Shown: piece after piece, positions 9,269-17,520 of the stretch
Position numbering within the stretch: position 1 is the stretch's first letter
Layout: every line of letters begins with the position of its first letter
Translations under genes and position numbers: made by a program
Source of the DNA: Flavobacteriaceae bacterium
GTDB lineage: Bacteria > Bacteroidota > Bacteroidia > Flavobacteriales > Flavobacteriaceae
Reading direction: 5' to 3'
Assembly (NCBI GenBank): GCA_028281065.1
Contig: JANQKN010000212.1
Location: 1 to 39,740 of the forward strand
DNA length: 39,740 nt
Notes under the pieces: model-generated
Told to the model about the DNA's origin: nothing
Seen by the model: only the letters and a program-made list of their open reading frames with translations
Databases searched by the model: none

Positions 9269-9989
9269 CTTTAATTTGGGTTTCTATGGTTTTAATCAAG
9301 GCATGATGATCTGTATGTTCTTTTAAAACTAGGGGTGCATGCACTTTCATCTTTAAATGGGTACCCAACCCCAACGGAAATTTTCCGTAGCGTATCGTTT
9401 TCCAGGAATCGTTAATGGTAATGGGAAGGATAATAGCCGATGGAATGCCTTCAAACAAAGCAAGCAACCCCTTAACCTGAAAAGGCCTTGGCCTACCATC
9501 CCTACTGCGAGTTCCTTCAGGAAAGATCACTGCTGCCCGGTTGTTGGTTTCTATGTAAGTTGCAAATTCTTCAATAGCTGCTAAAGCCTGTTTTGGGTCT
9601 CTCCTATCGATAAGTACCGAACCACCGTGTCTCAGATTATACGAGACACTAGGGATCCCCTTACCCAATTCCTTTTTGCTGATGAATTTGGGATGGTGTT
9701 TTCTTAAATACCAGATAATGGGAGGAATATCGAACATGCTCTGGTGGTTGGAAACAATAATCACTGGTTGTCCTGTAGGCACCTTATGTGGGTTATGACA
9801 TGAAAAACGGGTCCCTAAAATATTCTGGCATCGCATGAGTGAAAATTGCAACGCATCTACCACTACCTTATGGGCTTGATACCCGAACAGGTTTAAAGCC
9901 AACCACTGTAAGGGATGGAAAATAACCAAAGTAAGCCCAAAAAAGACAAAGTAAATAATGGAAATAGGATAGGAAAGCAGTTTGGCCAT
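9252..9989 (-). CDS. plsC: 1-acyl-sn-glycerol-3-phosphate acyltransferase (PlsC family)
   Basis: 245 residues with a hydrophobic N-terminal segment (about 8-33). The HX4D catalytic motif is NHQSMFD (His82, Asp87), and the acceptor motif FPEGTRSRDG is also present. PlsC transfers an acyl group to lysophosphatidic acid to make phosphatidic acid in the inner membrane, a step in phospholipid synthesis. It is the first gene of a pair with the HD protein. A terminator lies just upstream and serves brxA, so plsC must have its own promoter in the short gap before it; I see no clear box there. Paralogous acyltransferases (ornithine lipid, lipid A) use the same motifs, so the exact acceptor is inferred. 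Confidence 0.88.
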   Translation of the reverse strand: MAKLLSYPISIIYFVFFGLTLVIFHPLQWLALNLFGYQAHKVVVDALQFSLMRCQNILGTRFSCHNPHKVPTGQPVIIVSNHQSMFDIPPIIWYLRKHHPKFISKKELGKGIPSVSYNLRHGGSVLIDRRDPKQALAAIEEFATYIETNNRAAVIFPEGTRSRDGRPRPFQVKGLLALFEGIPSAIILPITINDSWKTIRYGKFPLGLGTHLKMKVHAPLVLKEHTDHHALIKTIETQIKDALEY

Positions 9990-10000
9990 ACTTCAAAAAT

Positions 10001-10029
10001 AAAAAAACCGCCCCATTTTATTGAGGCGG
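10001..10029 (-). terminator. Rho-independent terminator after brxA
   Basis: Read on the minus strand: CCGCCTCA, loop ATAAAA, TGGGGCGG, then seven T. The 8-base-pair stem contains one G-T pair. It separates brxA from plsC. Confidence 0.8.
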
Positions 10030-10054
10030 CTATTATACTTTTAATTCTATTGGC

Positions 10055-10465
10055 TTAACAATACTCGTCGTAAGCGCCCATTAGGTTATCGGCAATGATA
10101 TCGGCCGATCTTCCTTCGATGTGATGGCGTTCCAACATATGAACCAATTCTCCATCCTTGAAAAGAGCCATGGAAGGGGAACTTGGTGGAAACGGCACCA
10201 TTTGTGCACGTGCGGCATCTACAGCTTCAAAATCAACTCCTGCAAAAACCGTCACCAAATGATTTGGGGTTTTCGCATTTTGCAACGAAATTCTAGCTCC
10301 TGGACGTGCATTGGCTGCGGCACAACCACATACCGAATTTACCACTACCAAAGTAGTTCCTTCTTTGGCTAGGGCATCGGTTACGTCCTGTGCTGTGAAC
10401 AATTCGGAAAAACCAATATTGGTAAGGTCTTCTCGCATGGGTTTTACCAACTCTGCTGGATACAT
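10055..10465 (-). CDS. brxA: BrxA/BrxB-family bacilliredoxin
   Basis: 136 residues with the conserved CGC active site in VNSVCGCAAANARPG (Cys46 and Cys48). Length and sequence match the YphP/YqiW (DUF1094) family. In Firmicutes these proteins remove bacillithiol from S-bacillithiolated proteins, and many Bacteroidota also use bacillithiol. A third Cys closes the protein (DEYC). It is cytoplasmic and monocistronic, with a perfect promoter box upstream and a strong terminator downstream. The family is clear; the brxA name rather than brxB is by general similarity. Confidence 0.9.
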   Translation of the reverse strand: MYPAELVKPMREDLTNIGFSELFTAQDVTDALAKEGTTLVVVNSVCGCAAANARPGARISLQNAKTPNHLVTVFAGVDFEAVDAARAQMVPFPPSSPSMALFKDGELVHMLERHHIEGRSADIIADNLMGAYDEYC

Positions 10466-10499
10466 ATATATTTGTTTTAAATGTGTAACAATTAGGGTA

Positions 10500-10534
10500 C
10501 AAAGATAACTAATTTACATGATAAGGATATTCAA
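10500..10534 (-). promoter_or_regulatory. Promoter for brxA
   Basis: On the minus strand TATCTTTG (plus coordinates 10500-10507) has a TTG 24 bases upstream (10532-10534). The start codon is about 34 bases downstream of the box. Confidence 0.6.
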
Positions 10535-10591
10535 GAAAAGTTAAAGGGTTGATAAAGTAAGCCTTGATTTCTTATAGCCCCTTATCCAAGC

Positions 10592-10620
10592 AAAAAACCG
10601 CCTCCTTGTTAAAGAGACGG
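10592..10620 (-). terminator. Terminator after the T9SS cargo gene
   Basis: Minus strand: CCGTCTCTT, loop, AAGGAGGCGG with one bulged G and one G-T pair, then a run of six T. It lies about 40 bases past the stop of the 10662-11402 gene. Confidence 0.65.
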
Positions 10621-10661
10621 AATGCAAAAGCTCATTGAAATTTAAGTACCTAGTTAGAAAT

Positions 10662-11402
10662 CTATTCTTTTATAACCCTATGCACTTCACGACCCGTAAG
10701 AGTTTCGATCTCCACAAAGTATACTCCGCTCTTTAGGTGCGAGATATCTATGGAGTCTTGACTGATTTCATTTTCAATATTGATTAATTCCTTTCCGTGG
10801 GAAGCATAAACCTTAATGGTTTTAATGAAACTTTGTTGGGAGGATGAAATCCTAATCTCCCCTTGATTGGGATTGGGATATAAGCTAAAAAGTGCTTTTT
10901 TAAAATCCGCATTCGCCAACACGGGTGTATTTCTATACCTATAAACAATGAAAGGTTGTGTTATGTAGGACATGGTCTGAAAACCATCGTCGTCATCGAA
11001 AACCCCAACATTATAGATTGTGTAGAAATCAGGTTGGTCTGGAACATAACCAAAGGGACCCATGATGATCTCTTCGTCCATGGAGGGGATTTCACACTCC
11101 TCATCGGTGATTGTTACTTCCATAGCCAAAAAGGCATTGGAGTTTCCATCCTGTTGAAGCATACCTTCGAAGGTGTCACATATCCCAACGCCATTAAAGT
11201 TCAGGGAAGAATCGATAACAACGTAGGGTGAAATGTCGTAAGGCTCGCCATAAACCTGATACCCTTCCACACGTACCAGGTACTCGTTAAAGTCGGTGTC
11301 TAGAACATCGTATAGGTACCAATTTTTATTGAACAAATCTGGATCCACCTGGGCATTGACCAGAACAGACCACATTAAAAAGATGAATGTAATTTTTTTC
11401 AT
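10662..11402 (-). CDS. Secreted protein with T9SS type A sorting domain
   Basis: 246 residues. There is a signal peptide (MKKITFIFLMWSVLVNAQ) with cleavage after NAQ. The central 140 residues are acidic with two Cys-containing segments and no fold I recognise. The C-terminal 75 residues are a Por/type IX secretion sorting domain: FSLYPNPNQGEIRI, then IKVYASHGKELI, SIDISHLKSGVYFVEI and the final basic HRVIKE. The protein is thus exported by Sec, taken across the outer membrane by T9SS, and released or anchored at the surface. Function of the cargo part is unknown. It is transcribed alone, with a terminator downstream. Confidence 0.88.
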   Translation of the reverse strand: MKKITFIFLMWSVLVNAQVDPDLFNKNWYLYDVLDTDFNEYLVRVEGYQVYGEPYDISPYVVIDSSLNFNGVGICDTFEGMLQQDGNSNAFLAMEVTITDEECEIPSMDEEIIMGPFGYVPDQPDFYTIYNVGVFDDDDGFQTMSYITQPFIVYRYRNTPVLANADFKKALFSLYPNPNQGEIRISSSQQSFIKTIKVYASHGKELINIENEISQDSIDISHLKSGVYFVEIETLTGREVHRVIKE

Positions 11403-11522
11403 AACAATTATAGTTTTTTAGCTTTTCATTAAAGTTAACCAAATTATTAACACATTGATTTTTAATGATCTGAAAACACAAATTCCCGCTATGAACTATT
11501 AAAAACAACCCATGAAAAAATG

Positions 11523-11530
11523 TACATTTG
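11523..11530 (+). promoter_or_regulatory. -7 box upstream of the TerB/J-domain gene
   Basis: TACATTTG is a perfect TAnnTTTG match 21 bases before the ATG at 11552. No clear TTG lies at -33. The box covers the alternative TTG start at 11528, which argues for the ATG. Confidence 0.5.
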
Positions 11531-11551
11531 CCCCTTAAATACCAAAACACA

Positions 11552-12289
11552 ATGATTCGATGGTTCACCGCTATTTTGGGATATACGTTCTTTAGAATCC
11601 CAGGTGCGATATTGGGCTTCCTCTTGGGGAGTATCTTCGATAATATGAATGCTGGAAAAACCCGTCCACAAAGACGTCCCATCTTTGGGCAACCTAGGGA
11701 AAGGGTTACTCCTGCCGATTTCGAACTCAATCTCCTTTCATTAGCCTCCATTGTTATAAAAGCAGACGGAACCGTAAACCAAAGAGAATTGGATTATGTA
11801 AGACAGTATTTTGTACAGGCTTACGGAAAAGAACGTGCTAATGCTACTTTTAGGGTTTTTAACGACGTTATTAAAAAACGGGAGGTCTCGGCACAAAAAA
11901 TCGCTTTGGTTTTTAGGCAACGTATGCGGTACGAATCCCGTTTGCAGGTAATTCACTTTCTTTTTAGCATTGCCAATGCAGATGGTCATGTTTCCCAATC
12001 CGAAGTTCAGGAAATCAACAAGATTGGAGGGTATTTGGGAATTCAGATGCGGGATTATGAAAGTATTAAAGCCATGTTCTTTCAAAATCCGGACAGTGCC
12101 TATAAAATCCTTGAAATAGAACGTACTGCTTCGGTTTCCGAAATAAAGAAAGCCTACAGGGAGATGGTAAAAAAATACCATCCCGATAAGTTACAGCATA
12201 TGGACGAGGCCTATAAAAAAGGAGCTGAAGAAAAATTCAGAAAAGTCCAGGAAGCTTATGAACAACTGCAAAAGGAGAAAGGTTTTTAG
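11552..12289 (+). CDS. DjlA-like co-chaperone: membrane anchor, TerB domain, J domain
   Basis: 245 residues. A short hydrophobic Gly-rich N-terminal segment (about 6-28) could anchor it in the membrane. A TerB-like helical domain follows at roughly 55-175, with two acidic ADG motifs (ADGTVNQ near 71 and ADGHVSQ near 143). A C-terminal J domain (about 182-245) carries the HPD tripeptide at residues 210-212. The order matches DjlA, a J-protein that stimulates DnaK ATPase at the membrane. The start at 11552 is chosen over an in-frame TTG at 11528 because that TTG is part of the promoter. Confident in the domains; the client is unknown. Confidence 0.88.
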   Translation: MIRWFTAILGYTFFRIPGAILGFLLGSIFDNMNAGKTRPQRRPIFGQPRERVTPADFELNLLSLASIVIKADGTVNQRELDYVRQYFVQAYGKERANATFRVFNDVIKKREVSAQKIALVFRQRMRYESRLQVIHFLFSIANADGHVSQSEVQEINKIGGYLGIQMRDYESIKAMFFQNPDSAYKILEIERTASVSEIKKAYREMVKKYHPDKLQHMDEAYKKGAEEKFRKVQEAYEQLQKEKGF

Positions 12290-12330
12290 GTTTTCAGTAA
12301 GGATTCCCCATTCCTAGCTACTAAGCCAGC

Positions 12331-12780
12331 ATGAAAAAAATAGTTTTAGCAATTACCGTAGTATTTATGAGCCTGTCGGCTTTTGGGCAGGGTCATGTAA
12401 ACTTAAAGGGCAATTTCGCCGCACAAGGTTATGATGTGGTTTCCTATTTTCAGGACAATCCACAAAAAGGAGATAAAAAGATCACCCACACCCACGAAGG
12501 GGTACAGTATAAGTTTGCTTCACAAGAGAACAAAGAAGCCTTTACATCCAACCCAGAAATGTACATCCCCCAGTATGGAGGGTATTGTGCCTATGCAGTA
12601 GCAGTAAAAGGGGAAAAAGTAAGTGTTAACCCTAAGACCTACTTAATTACCGATGGAAAGTTGTACCTGTTTTACAACAGTTGGGGTGTAAACACCTTGG
12701 GAAAGTGGAACGATGAAGACCCTGCCGAACTTCAAAAAGAAGCTGATAAACGCTGGATGGATATTACAAAAGCACACTAA
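12331..12780 (+). CDS. Secreted YHS-domain protein
   Basis: 149 residues with a signal peptide cleaved near AFGQG (residue 20). The body is a YHS-like domain: FAAQGYDVVSYFQDN, then YKFASQENKEAFTSNPEMY and YGGYCAYAVAVKGEKV, where Tyr, Cys and neighbouring residues form the conserved core. Proteins of this type are common as single genes in marine Proteobacteria and Bacteroidota, and YHS domains are thought to bind metals. It follows the J-domain gene by 41 bases and ends with a terminator, so the two may share a transcript. Role unknown. Confidence 0.85.
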   Translation: MKKIVLAITVVFMSLSAFGQGHVNLKGNFAAQGYDVVSYFQDNPQKGDKKITHTHEGVQYKFASQENKEAFTSNPEMYIPQYGGYCAYAVAVKGEKVSVNPKTYLITDGKLYLFYNSWGVNTLGKWNDEDPAELQKEADKRWMDITKAH

Positions 12781-12787
12781 AAACCAA

Positions 12788-12817
12788 GCCCCTATGTAAT
12801 CGTAGGGGTTATTTTTT
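12788..12817 (+). terminator. Terminator after the YHS gene
   Basis: GCCCCTA, 8-base loop, TAGGGGT, then six T (12812-12817). It sits 8 bases past the stop and isolates the metal operon that follows. Confidence 0.7.
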
Positions 12818-12845
12818 ATCTTCATTTTTAGACAAGGCTAAAAAT

Positions 12846-12881
12846 TAAATATATACAAATCAAAAAATATGTTTACTTTTG
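12846..12881 (+). promoter_or_regulatory. Promoter and possible operator of the metal operon
   Basis: A perfect -7 box TACTTTTG (12874-12881) ends 4 bases before the ATG at 12886, so the mRNA would be nearly leaderless. An imperfect inverted repeat, TAAATATAT (12846-12854) and ATATGTTTA (12867-12875), matches at 8 of 9 positions and runs into the box. That placement suits repression by the regulator encoded just downstream. The repeat is AT-rich, so chance is a real alternative. Confidence 0.4.
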
Positions 12882-12885
12882 TCAC

Positions 12886-13542
12886 ATGTTTTCATTAGCC
12901 GAGGAAAATTATTTAAAAGCCATTTACCACCTGGAGCAAGATACCAAGGGTGGAGTAAGCACCAATTCCATTGCAGACAAGATGGACACCAAACCTTCGT
13001 CTGTAACAGATATGGTGCAGAAATTGGCAGACAAAGGAGTACTATCTTATAAAAAGTACAAGGGGACGACTCTTACCACCAAAGGGAGAAAAACTGCTGC
13101 GGGTGTGATACGCAAACACCGTTTATGGGAAGTGTTCTTGGTAGACAAGCTCAAGTTTCATTGGGATGAGGTGCATGAAATTGCTGAACAGCTGGAACAC
13201 ATAAAAAGTGAAGAATTGGTAAATCGCTTGGATAAGTATCTAGGGCATCCCGATTTCGATCCACATGGCGACCCCATTCCCGATAAAAATGGAAACGTAA
13301 AGAAAACCGAAAAGAAATTACTTTCCGAACTAACAAAAAAGCAAAAAGGGGTTTGCGTGGGCGTAAAAGAAACCAGCAGTGAATTCCTTCAGTACCTAGA
13401 CAAAAGGAACATTACGATAGGCACCAAACTTACCGTCTTGGGAAAAGAGTTTTTTGATGGATCCATGATCATACAAGTAGGAAGGGACCAGTTTTTCATT
13501 TCTAAAAAAACAGCCGAAAATTTATACATACAAACTACTTAA
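12886..13542 (+). CDS. DtxR/MntR-family metal-dependent transcriptional regulator
   Basis: 218 residues in three parts: a winged-helix DNA-binding domain (1-70), a dimerisation and metal-binding domain (about 70-140) and a FeoA/SH3-like domain (about 150-215). In the metal site the DtxR pattern HDEACRWEH is replaced by HEIAEQLEH. The DtxR Cys position is therefore Glu, as in MntR, which favours manganese; the first-helix ligand (Asp in MntR, Met in DtxR) is Asn here. It opens the metal-transporter operon, one base before the barrel gene, and probably represses it when metal is plentiful. Compared with MntR (about 142 residues) it has the extra C-terminal domain typical of DtxR/IdeR. Confidence 0.9.
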   Translation: MFSLAEENYLKAIYHLEQDTKGGVSTNSIADKMDTKPSSVTDMVQKLADKGVLSYKKYKGTTLTTKGRKTAAGVIRKHRLWEVFLVDKLKFHWDEVHEIAEQLEHIKSEELVNRLDKYLGHPDFDPHGDPIPDKNGNVKKTEKKLLSELTKKQKGVCVGVKETSSEFLQYLDKRNITIGTKLTVLGKEFFDGSMIIQVGRDQFFISKKTAENLYIQTT

Positions 13543-13543
13543 A

Positions 13544-14338
13544 ATGAAACAACTAAAACTATTCAACCTTTTAATTCTATTATGCTGCTCTTTGGCTGCT
13601 TTTGCCCAAGAAGAGACCCAAAGTGACCCCGAACTGATCACCGATCGTCCAGACGCAACCGAGTCTCCTTCCACAGTTCCAGTGGGTTTGCTGCAAATTG
13701 AAACTGGGGCTTTTTATACCTCTTTCGAAAAAGAGAATATAAAACAAGAAGTGCTGGGGTATAATACCACCTTATTGCGTTATGGAATTTTGGATAACCT
13801 CGAATTACGCTTGGGATGGAACTTCGAAGAAGGCCGCACTTCGGTAAATGGAACCCGATTGGATGATGTGCAAAGTGGGTTTTCACCATTATTGGCAGGG
13901 ATGAAAGTAAATATTACCCAAGAAAATGGTTGGATTCCTACCATTGGTCTTATTGGTCATTTGTTCCTTCCTTTGAGTGCTTCTTCGGATTACCGTCCAG
14001 AAACCACTGGTGTGGATTTTAGACTTTCTTTCGACCATACCCTTTCCGAAAAATCAAGTATCGCATATAATATAGGGGCCGAATGGGGTAACGATTCGCC
14101 AGAAACTGCTTATATCTACACATTGGCCTATGGCTATGGTATTACAGATTCCTTTGGGGTCTATGCCGAAGTTTATGGGGACTTCCCTGAGGATAGCAAA
14201 GCCAATCATTTTTGGGATGCAGGACTCACCTATTTGGTTATGAACAACCTTCAATTGGATGCCACTGTAGGAACAAGTATTACCGAAGGACAGGACCTCC
14301 TGCTTTCCGTAGGGGCCAGTTACAGAATCCCTAAATAA
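13544..14338 (+). CDS. Outer-membrane beta-barrel 'transporter' (phenol MetA-like family)
   Basis: 264 residues with a signal peptide cleaved near AAFAQ (residue 22). The opening ITDRPDATESPSTVP is characteristic of the family annotated as transporter / putative MetA pathway of phenol degradation. The rest is a run of alternating amphipathic strands ending in an aromatic/basic C-terminus, as expected for a barrel of about 10-12 strands. It lies 1 base after the regulator and 6 bases before the binding-protein gene, so it belongs to the metal operon. I infer that it helps metal ions cross the outer membrane; the family name gives no evidence for phenol metabolism here. Confidence 0.75.
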   Translation: MKQLKLFNLLILLCCSLAAFAQEETQSDPELITDRPDATESPSTVPVGLLQIETGAFYTSFEKENIKQEVLGYNTTLLRYGILDNLELRLGWNFEEGRTSVNGTRLDDVQSGFSPLLAGMKVNITQENGWIPTIGLIGHLFLPLSASSDYRPETTGVDFRLSFDHTLSEKSSIAYNIGAEWGNDSPETAYIYTLAYGYGITDSFGVYAEVYGDFPEDSKANHFWDAGLTYLVMNNLQLDATVGTSITEGQDLLLSVGASYRIPK

Positions 14339-14344
14339 CAAGAC

Positions 14345-15259
14345 ATGAAGAAGACATTATATATTGTATTGCTAAGCCTTTTGCTACTAAACTGTAAAGG
14401 CGAAACCAAGAAAGAAGACGCTAAACTTAATGTGGCAACGACCACAACCATGATTACCGATTTGGTTAAAAACATCGGAGGCGATTTCATTGAAGTAAAT
14501 GGCTTAATGGGAGCTGGGGTAGACCCTCACCTATACAAGGCCAGTGAAGGGGATGTCTCCAAACTTTACAACGCCGATATCATTTTTTACAACGGTTTGC
14601 ATTTGGAAGGCAAATTGGTAGAAGTTTTCGAAAAAATGGAGAGCCCTACAAAGACTCAAATCGCCCTAGGGGAAACCTTGGATAAATCGGGGCTTATTGG
14701 TTCAGACTATTTTGCTTCCAACTACGACCCCCACGTTTGGTTCAATATTGAATACTTCAAGGAATTTGCCCGTAAGGTTACCCAAGTATTGTCCGAAAAA
14801 GATCCTGCTAATAGCGTAGAATATGTAAAAAATGAAACCAAATACCTAGCGCAACTGGATGAATTGAAAGCAGCTGTTGACGCTAAGGTCAATTCCCTTC
14901 CCAAAGAGAAACGTATCTTGGTAACGGCCCACGATGCCTTTAATTATTTTGGGGATGCCTACGATTTTGAAGTAGTAGGTCTTCAAGGCCTCTCTACTGC
15001 CACAGAAGCTGGGGTACAGGACGTGCAGCGACTTTCCGATTTTATTATCGAAAAGCAGGTAAAAGCCATCTTTGTGGAAAGCTCGGTACCGAGAAAAACA
15101 ATAGAAGCCCTTCAAGAAGCTGTAAAGTCGAAAGGGTTCGATGTAACGATAGGAGGGTCGCTTTACAGTGATGCTTTGGGAGATCCCGGCACAGTTGAAG
15201 GTACCTATATAGGAATGTTTCGATACAATGTAAACACCATTGTCGACGAACTAAAATAA
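14345..15259 (+). CDS. Metal ABC transporter substrate-binding lipoprotein (TroA/ZnuA family)
   Basis: 304 residues. A lipobox LLNC puts the lipid-modified Cys at position 17. The four cluster A-I metal ligands are visible: His62 (DPHLY), His130 (DPHVW), His196 ([10 protein letters not shown]) and Asp276 (YSDALGD). This is the His-His-His-Asp set of TroA and ZnuA rather than the His-His-Glu-Asp set of PsaA. There is no His-rich loop of the kind seen in high-affinity zinc ZnuA. The sequence reads close to Treponema TroA, which binds Zn and Mn. With the MntR-like regulator I favour manganese, possibly zinc. The protein is anchored facing the periplasm and delivers metal to the two permeases. 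Confidence 0.92.
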   Translation: MKKTLYIVLLSLLLLNCKGETKKEDAKLNVATTTTMITDLVKNIGGDFIEVNGLMGAGVDPHLYKASEGDVSKLYNADIIFYNGLHLEGKLVEVFEKMESPTKTQIALGETLDKSGLIGSDYFASNYDPHVWFNIEYFKEFARKVTQVLSEKDPANSVEYVKNETKYLAQLDELKAAVDAKVNSLPKEKRILVTAHDAFNYFGDAYDFEVVGLQGLSTATEAGVQDVQRLSDFIIEKQVKAIFVESSVPRKTIEALQEAVKSKGFDVTIGGSLYSDALGDPGTVEGTYIGMFRYNVNTIVDELK

Positions 15260-15260
15260 T

Positions 15261-15995
15261 ATGGAAAAAATAGCCGTACAAGTAGACGACCTTACCGTGG
15301 CTTACAATTATAAGCCCGTACTCTGGGATATCGACCTGTTTATCCCAGAAGGCGTCCTTATGGCTATTGTAGGTCCCAATGGCGCTGGAAAATCCACGCT
15401 TATAAAATCCATTCTGGGCATTATAGACCCTATTGCTGGTAGTGTTTCCATATATGGAAAACCCTATGAAAAACAACGCAAACTGGTAGCGTATGTTCCC
15501 CAAAAAGGAAGTGTGGATTGGGACTTCCCTACCACAGCCCTGGATGTAGTTATGATGGGAACCTACGGAAGCTTGGGCTGGATTAAACGACCTGGTTCCA
15601 AAGAGAAAAAAGCAGCTTTGGAAGCTTTGGAAAAAGTAGGGATGCTTTCCTTTAAAAATAGACAGATCAGTCAGCTGAGTGGTGGACAACAGCAACGGGT
15701 GTTTTTAGCTCGGGCATTGGTCCAGGATGCCTCTATTTACTTTATGGATGAACCTTTTCAGGGAGTGGACGCCACTACGGAAATTGCTATTATAAACATC
15801 TTGAAAGAACTCCGAAAGGCAGGCAAAACAGTAATTGTAGTGCATCATGACCTACAAACCGTGCCCGAATATTTTGATTGGGTAACCTTCCTGAATGTAA
15901 AAAAGATTGCCACGGGACCCGTAAAAGACATCTTTAACGATGACAACCTAACCAAAACCTACGGTATCAACTACAAGGTAAGTGTACAACAGTAA
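15261..15995 (+). CDS. Metal ABC transporter ATP-binding protein
   Basis: 244 residues with a complete ABC ATPase set: Walker [10 protein letters not shown] (about 38-46), Q-loop [13 protein letters not shown], signature LSGGQQQR, Walker [13 protein letters not shown] and the switch His in VVHHDLQ. The Q-loop sequence VDWDFP is typical of the Mn/Zn/Fe (TroB/MntB/ZnuC) group. It starts 1 base after the binding protein and its stop overlaps the ATG of the next gene (TAATG). It powers the two permeases downstream. Confidence 0.95.
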   Translation: MEKIAVQVDDLTVAYNYKPVLWDIDLFIPEGVLMAIVGPNGAGKSTLIKSILGIIDPIAGSVSIYGKPYEKQRKLVAYVPQKGSVDWDFPTTALDVVMMGTYGSLGWIKRPGSKEKKAALEALEKVGMLSFKNRQISQLSGGQQQRVFLARALVQDASIYFMDEPFQGVDATTEIAIINILKELRKAGKTVIVVHHDLQTVPEYFDWVTFLNVKKIATGPVKDIFNDDNLTKTYGINYKVSVQQ

Positions 15996-16387
15996 TGAAT
16001 GTAGAAAGCACCATAGAGTTATTTGTAGCCATTCACTTATTCACAATAGGTCTTTCTCACTTTGTACAACCAAAAATTTGGGCCGATTTCTTTTCCTTGC
16101 TTAGTTCCAAAGGGTATTCTGGGGTTATAATCAATGCCTTGATTGCCTTAGCTATGGGATCGATCATTGTTTCGTTTTATCCTATTTGGACTTGGCCCAA
16201 AGTATTGATTACCCTTTATGGATTTTCACAAATTATAAAGGCATTTATCTATTTAACCTTCCCTTCTGTAGGGTTAAAAAGCATGAAGCGGGTCACCTGC
16301 AAAAATGCCCATTCATTTCGTTGGGCCGGTTTGGCACTATCCTGTTTTGCAGGAACCATTTTTCTTAATCTAATAATTACACCATAG
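15995..16387 (+). CDS. Small four-helix membrane protein inside the metal operon
   Basis: 130 residues with four predicted membrane helices (roughly 6-24, 40-60, 66-88 and 109-127). Its start overlaps the stop of the ATPase gene (TAATG) and its stop overlaps the most likely start of the first permease, so it is tightly coupled on both sides. I do not recognise the family. There are few charged residues: an HFVQPKIWADFF loop after helix 1 and a basic LKSMKRVTCKNAHSFR segment between helices 3 and 4 that contains one Cys and one His. Being wedged between ATPase and permease suggests an accessory subunit of the transporter, but this is inference from position only. Confidence 0.75.
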   Translation: MNVESTIELFVAIHLFTIGLSHFVQPKIWADFFSLLSSKGYSGVIINALIALAMGSIIVSFYPIWTWPKVLITLYGFSQIIKAFIYLTFPSVGLKSMKRVTCKNAHSFRWAGLALSCFAGTIFLNLIITP

Positions 16388-17520
16388 ACCTACTGGAATA
16401 CATAGAGCTTGTCTTTACAGACTACACCCTACGCACCATTACCTTGGGGACGGCCATTTTGGGAGCTATCTGTGGAATGCTGGGTAGCTTTGCTGTACTT
16501 CGCAAACAAAGTCTATTAGGAGATGCTATTTCCCATGCTGCATTACCAGGGATTGCTCTGGCCTTTTTAATAACAGGAGCCAAAGACACCAACATATTGC
16601 TTTTGGGTGCACTGGTAAGTGGTCTTATTGGGACGTTCTGGATACGGGGTATGATTACCAAAACCCATCTTAAAACCGATACCGCTTTGGGGCTTATCCT
16701 TTCACTATTTTTCGGTTTTGGAATGCTATTGCTCACCTTTATTCAAAAACAACCCAATGCCAATCAAGCTGGTTTGGACAAGTATCTTTTTGGGCAGGCA
16801 GCCACATTGGTGGAAAAAGATGTTTGGCTCATGGCTACAGTAACAGGTATCTGCCTCATCGTGCTATTGCTTTTTTGGAAAGAATTCAAAATCATGCTTT
16901 TCGATGCTGACTTCACAAAAACCTTGGGATTCAACATTCGGTTTATTGATATCCTTATTACCTTTTTCATCGTGTTGGCCATAGTTCTAGGGCTTCAAAC
17001 CGTAGGTGTGGTGCTTATGAGTGCTATGTTATTGGCTCCCGCTGCTGCTGCCCGACAATGGACCAACAGATTGAGTGTCATGATATTTTTAGCCGCTATC
17101 TTCGGGGCATTTTCGGGAGTTATGGGAACTGCTATTAGTGCTACCCAAAACAACCTGTCCACGGGACCCGTAATTGTATTGGTAGCCGCCGTATTTGTTA
17201 TCGTATCCTTTATTTTTCCCCCTGGCAGGGGTATCCTGTTTCGTCAGTTACGATTCCGAAAAAACCGTAGGGACCTTAAACTACAAAAAACCCTTCAGTT
17301 CATGCATAGCATTGCCGTTACCCACGAAAATATAGAGCACCCCCACTCTATCATGATCTTGAACAACTTCCAAGGGTTTACCAAGAAAACCCTTCAAAAA
17401 CTGGAAGAAAAAGACTGGATTACCTTATCAGGGCAACAATGGGCCCTTACGCAAAAGGGATTCCACAGTGCGGAGAATTTGTACAACCAACAATTGAGCG
17501 ATGACAGCACCGCAGATTGA
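16384..17520 (+). CDS. Metal ABC transporter permease with cytoplasmic C-terminal tail
   Basis: A cluster ABC-3 permease with the hallmark SLLGDAISHAALPGIALAF near residue 40 and about eight membrane helices. No ATG, GTG or early TTG starts it. Family alignment requires residues LEYIELVFTDYTLRTITLG before the TTG at 16444. The frame stays open back to a stop at 16366, so initiation is probably at ATA 16384, overlapping the TAG of the previous gene, or at CTG 16393. After the last helix there is an extra domain of about 100 residues with winged-helix-like wording (KTLQKLEEKDWITLSG, then ALTQKGFHSAE), reminiscent of DtxR. Its stop lies 20 bases inside the second permease gene. Confidence 0.9.
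   Translation: MDLLEYIELVFTDYTLRTITLGTAILGAICGMLGSFAVLRKQSLLGDAISHAALPGIALAFLITGAKDTNILLLGALVSGLIGTFWIRGMITKTHLKTDTALGLILSLFFGFGMLLLTFIQKQPNANQAGLDKYLFGQAATLVEKDVWLMATVTGICLIVLLLFWKEFKIMLFDADFTKTLGFNIRFIDILITFFIVLAIVLGLQTVGVVLMSAMLLAPAAAARQWTNRLSVMIFLAAIFGAFSGVMGTAISATQNNLSTGPVIVLVAAVFVIVSFIFPPGRGILFRQLRFRKNRRDLKLQKTLQFMHSIAVTHENIEHPHSIMILNNFQGFTKKTLQKLEEKDWITLSGQQWALTQKGFHSAENLYNQQLSDDSTAD

Noticed and set aside
14345-15259. Manganese-only (PsaA-like) assignment of the binding protein
   Set aside because: The third ligand aligns as His196, the TroA/ZnuA pattern, not Glu; so Zn and Mn both stay open.
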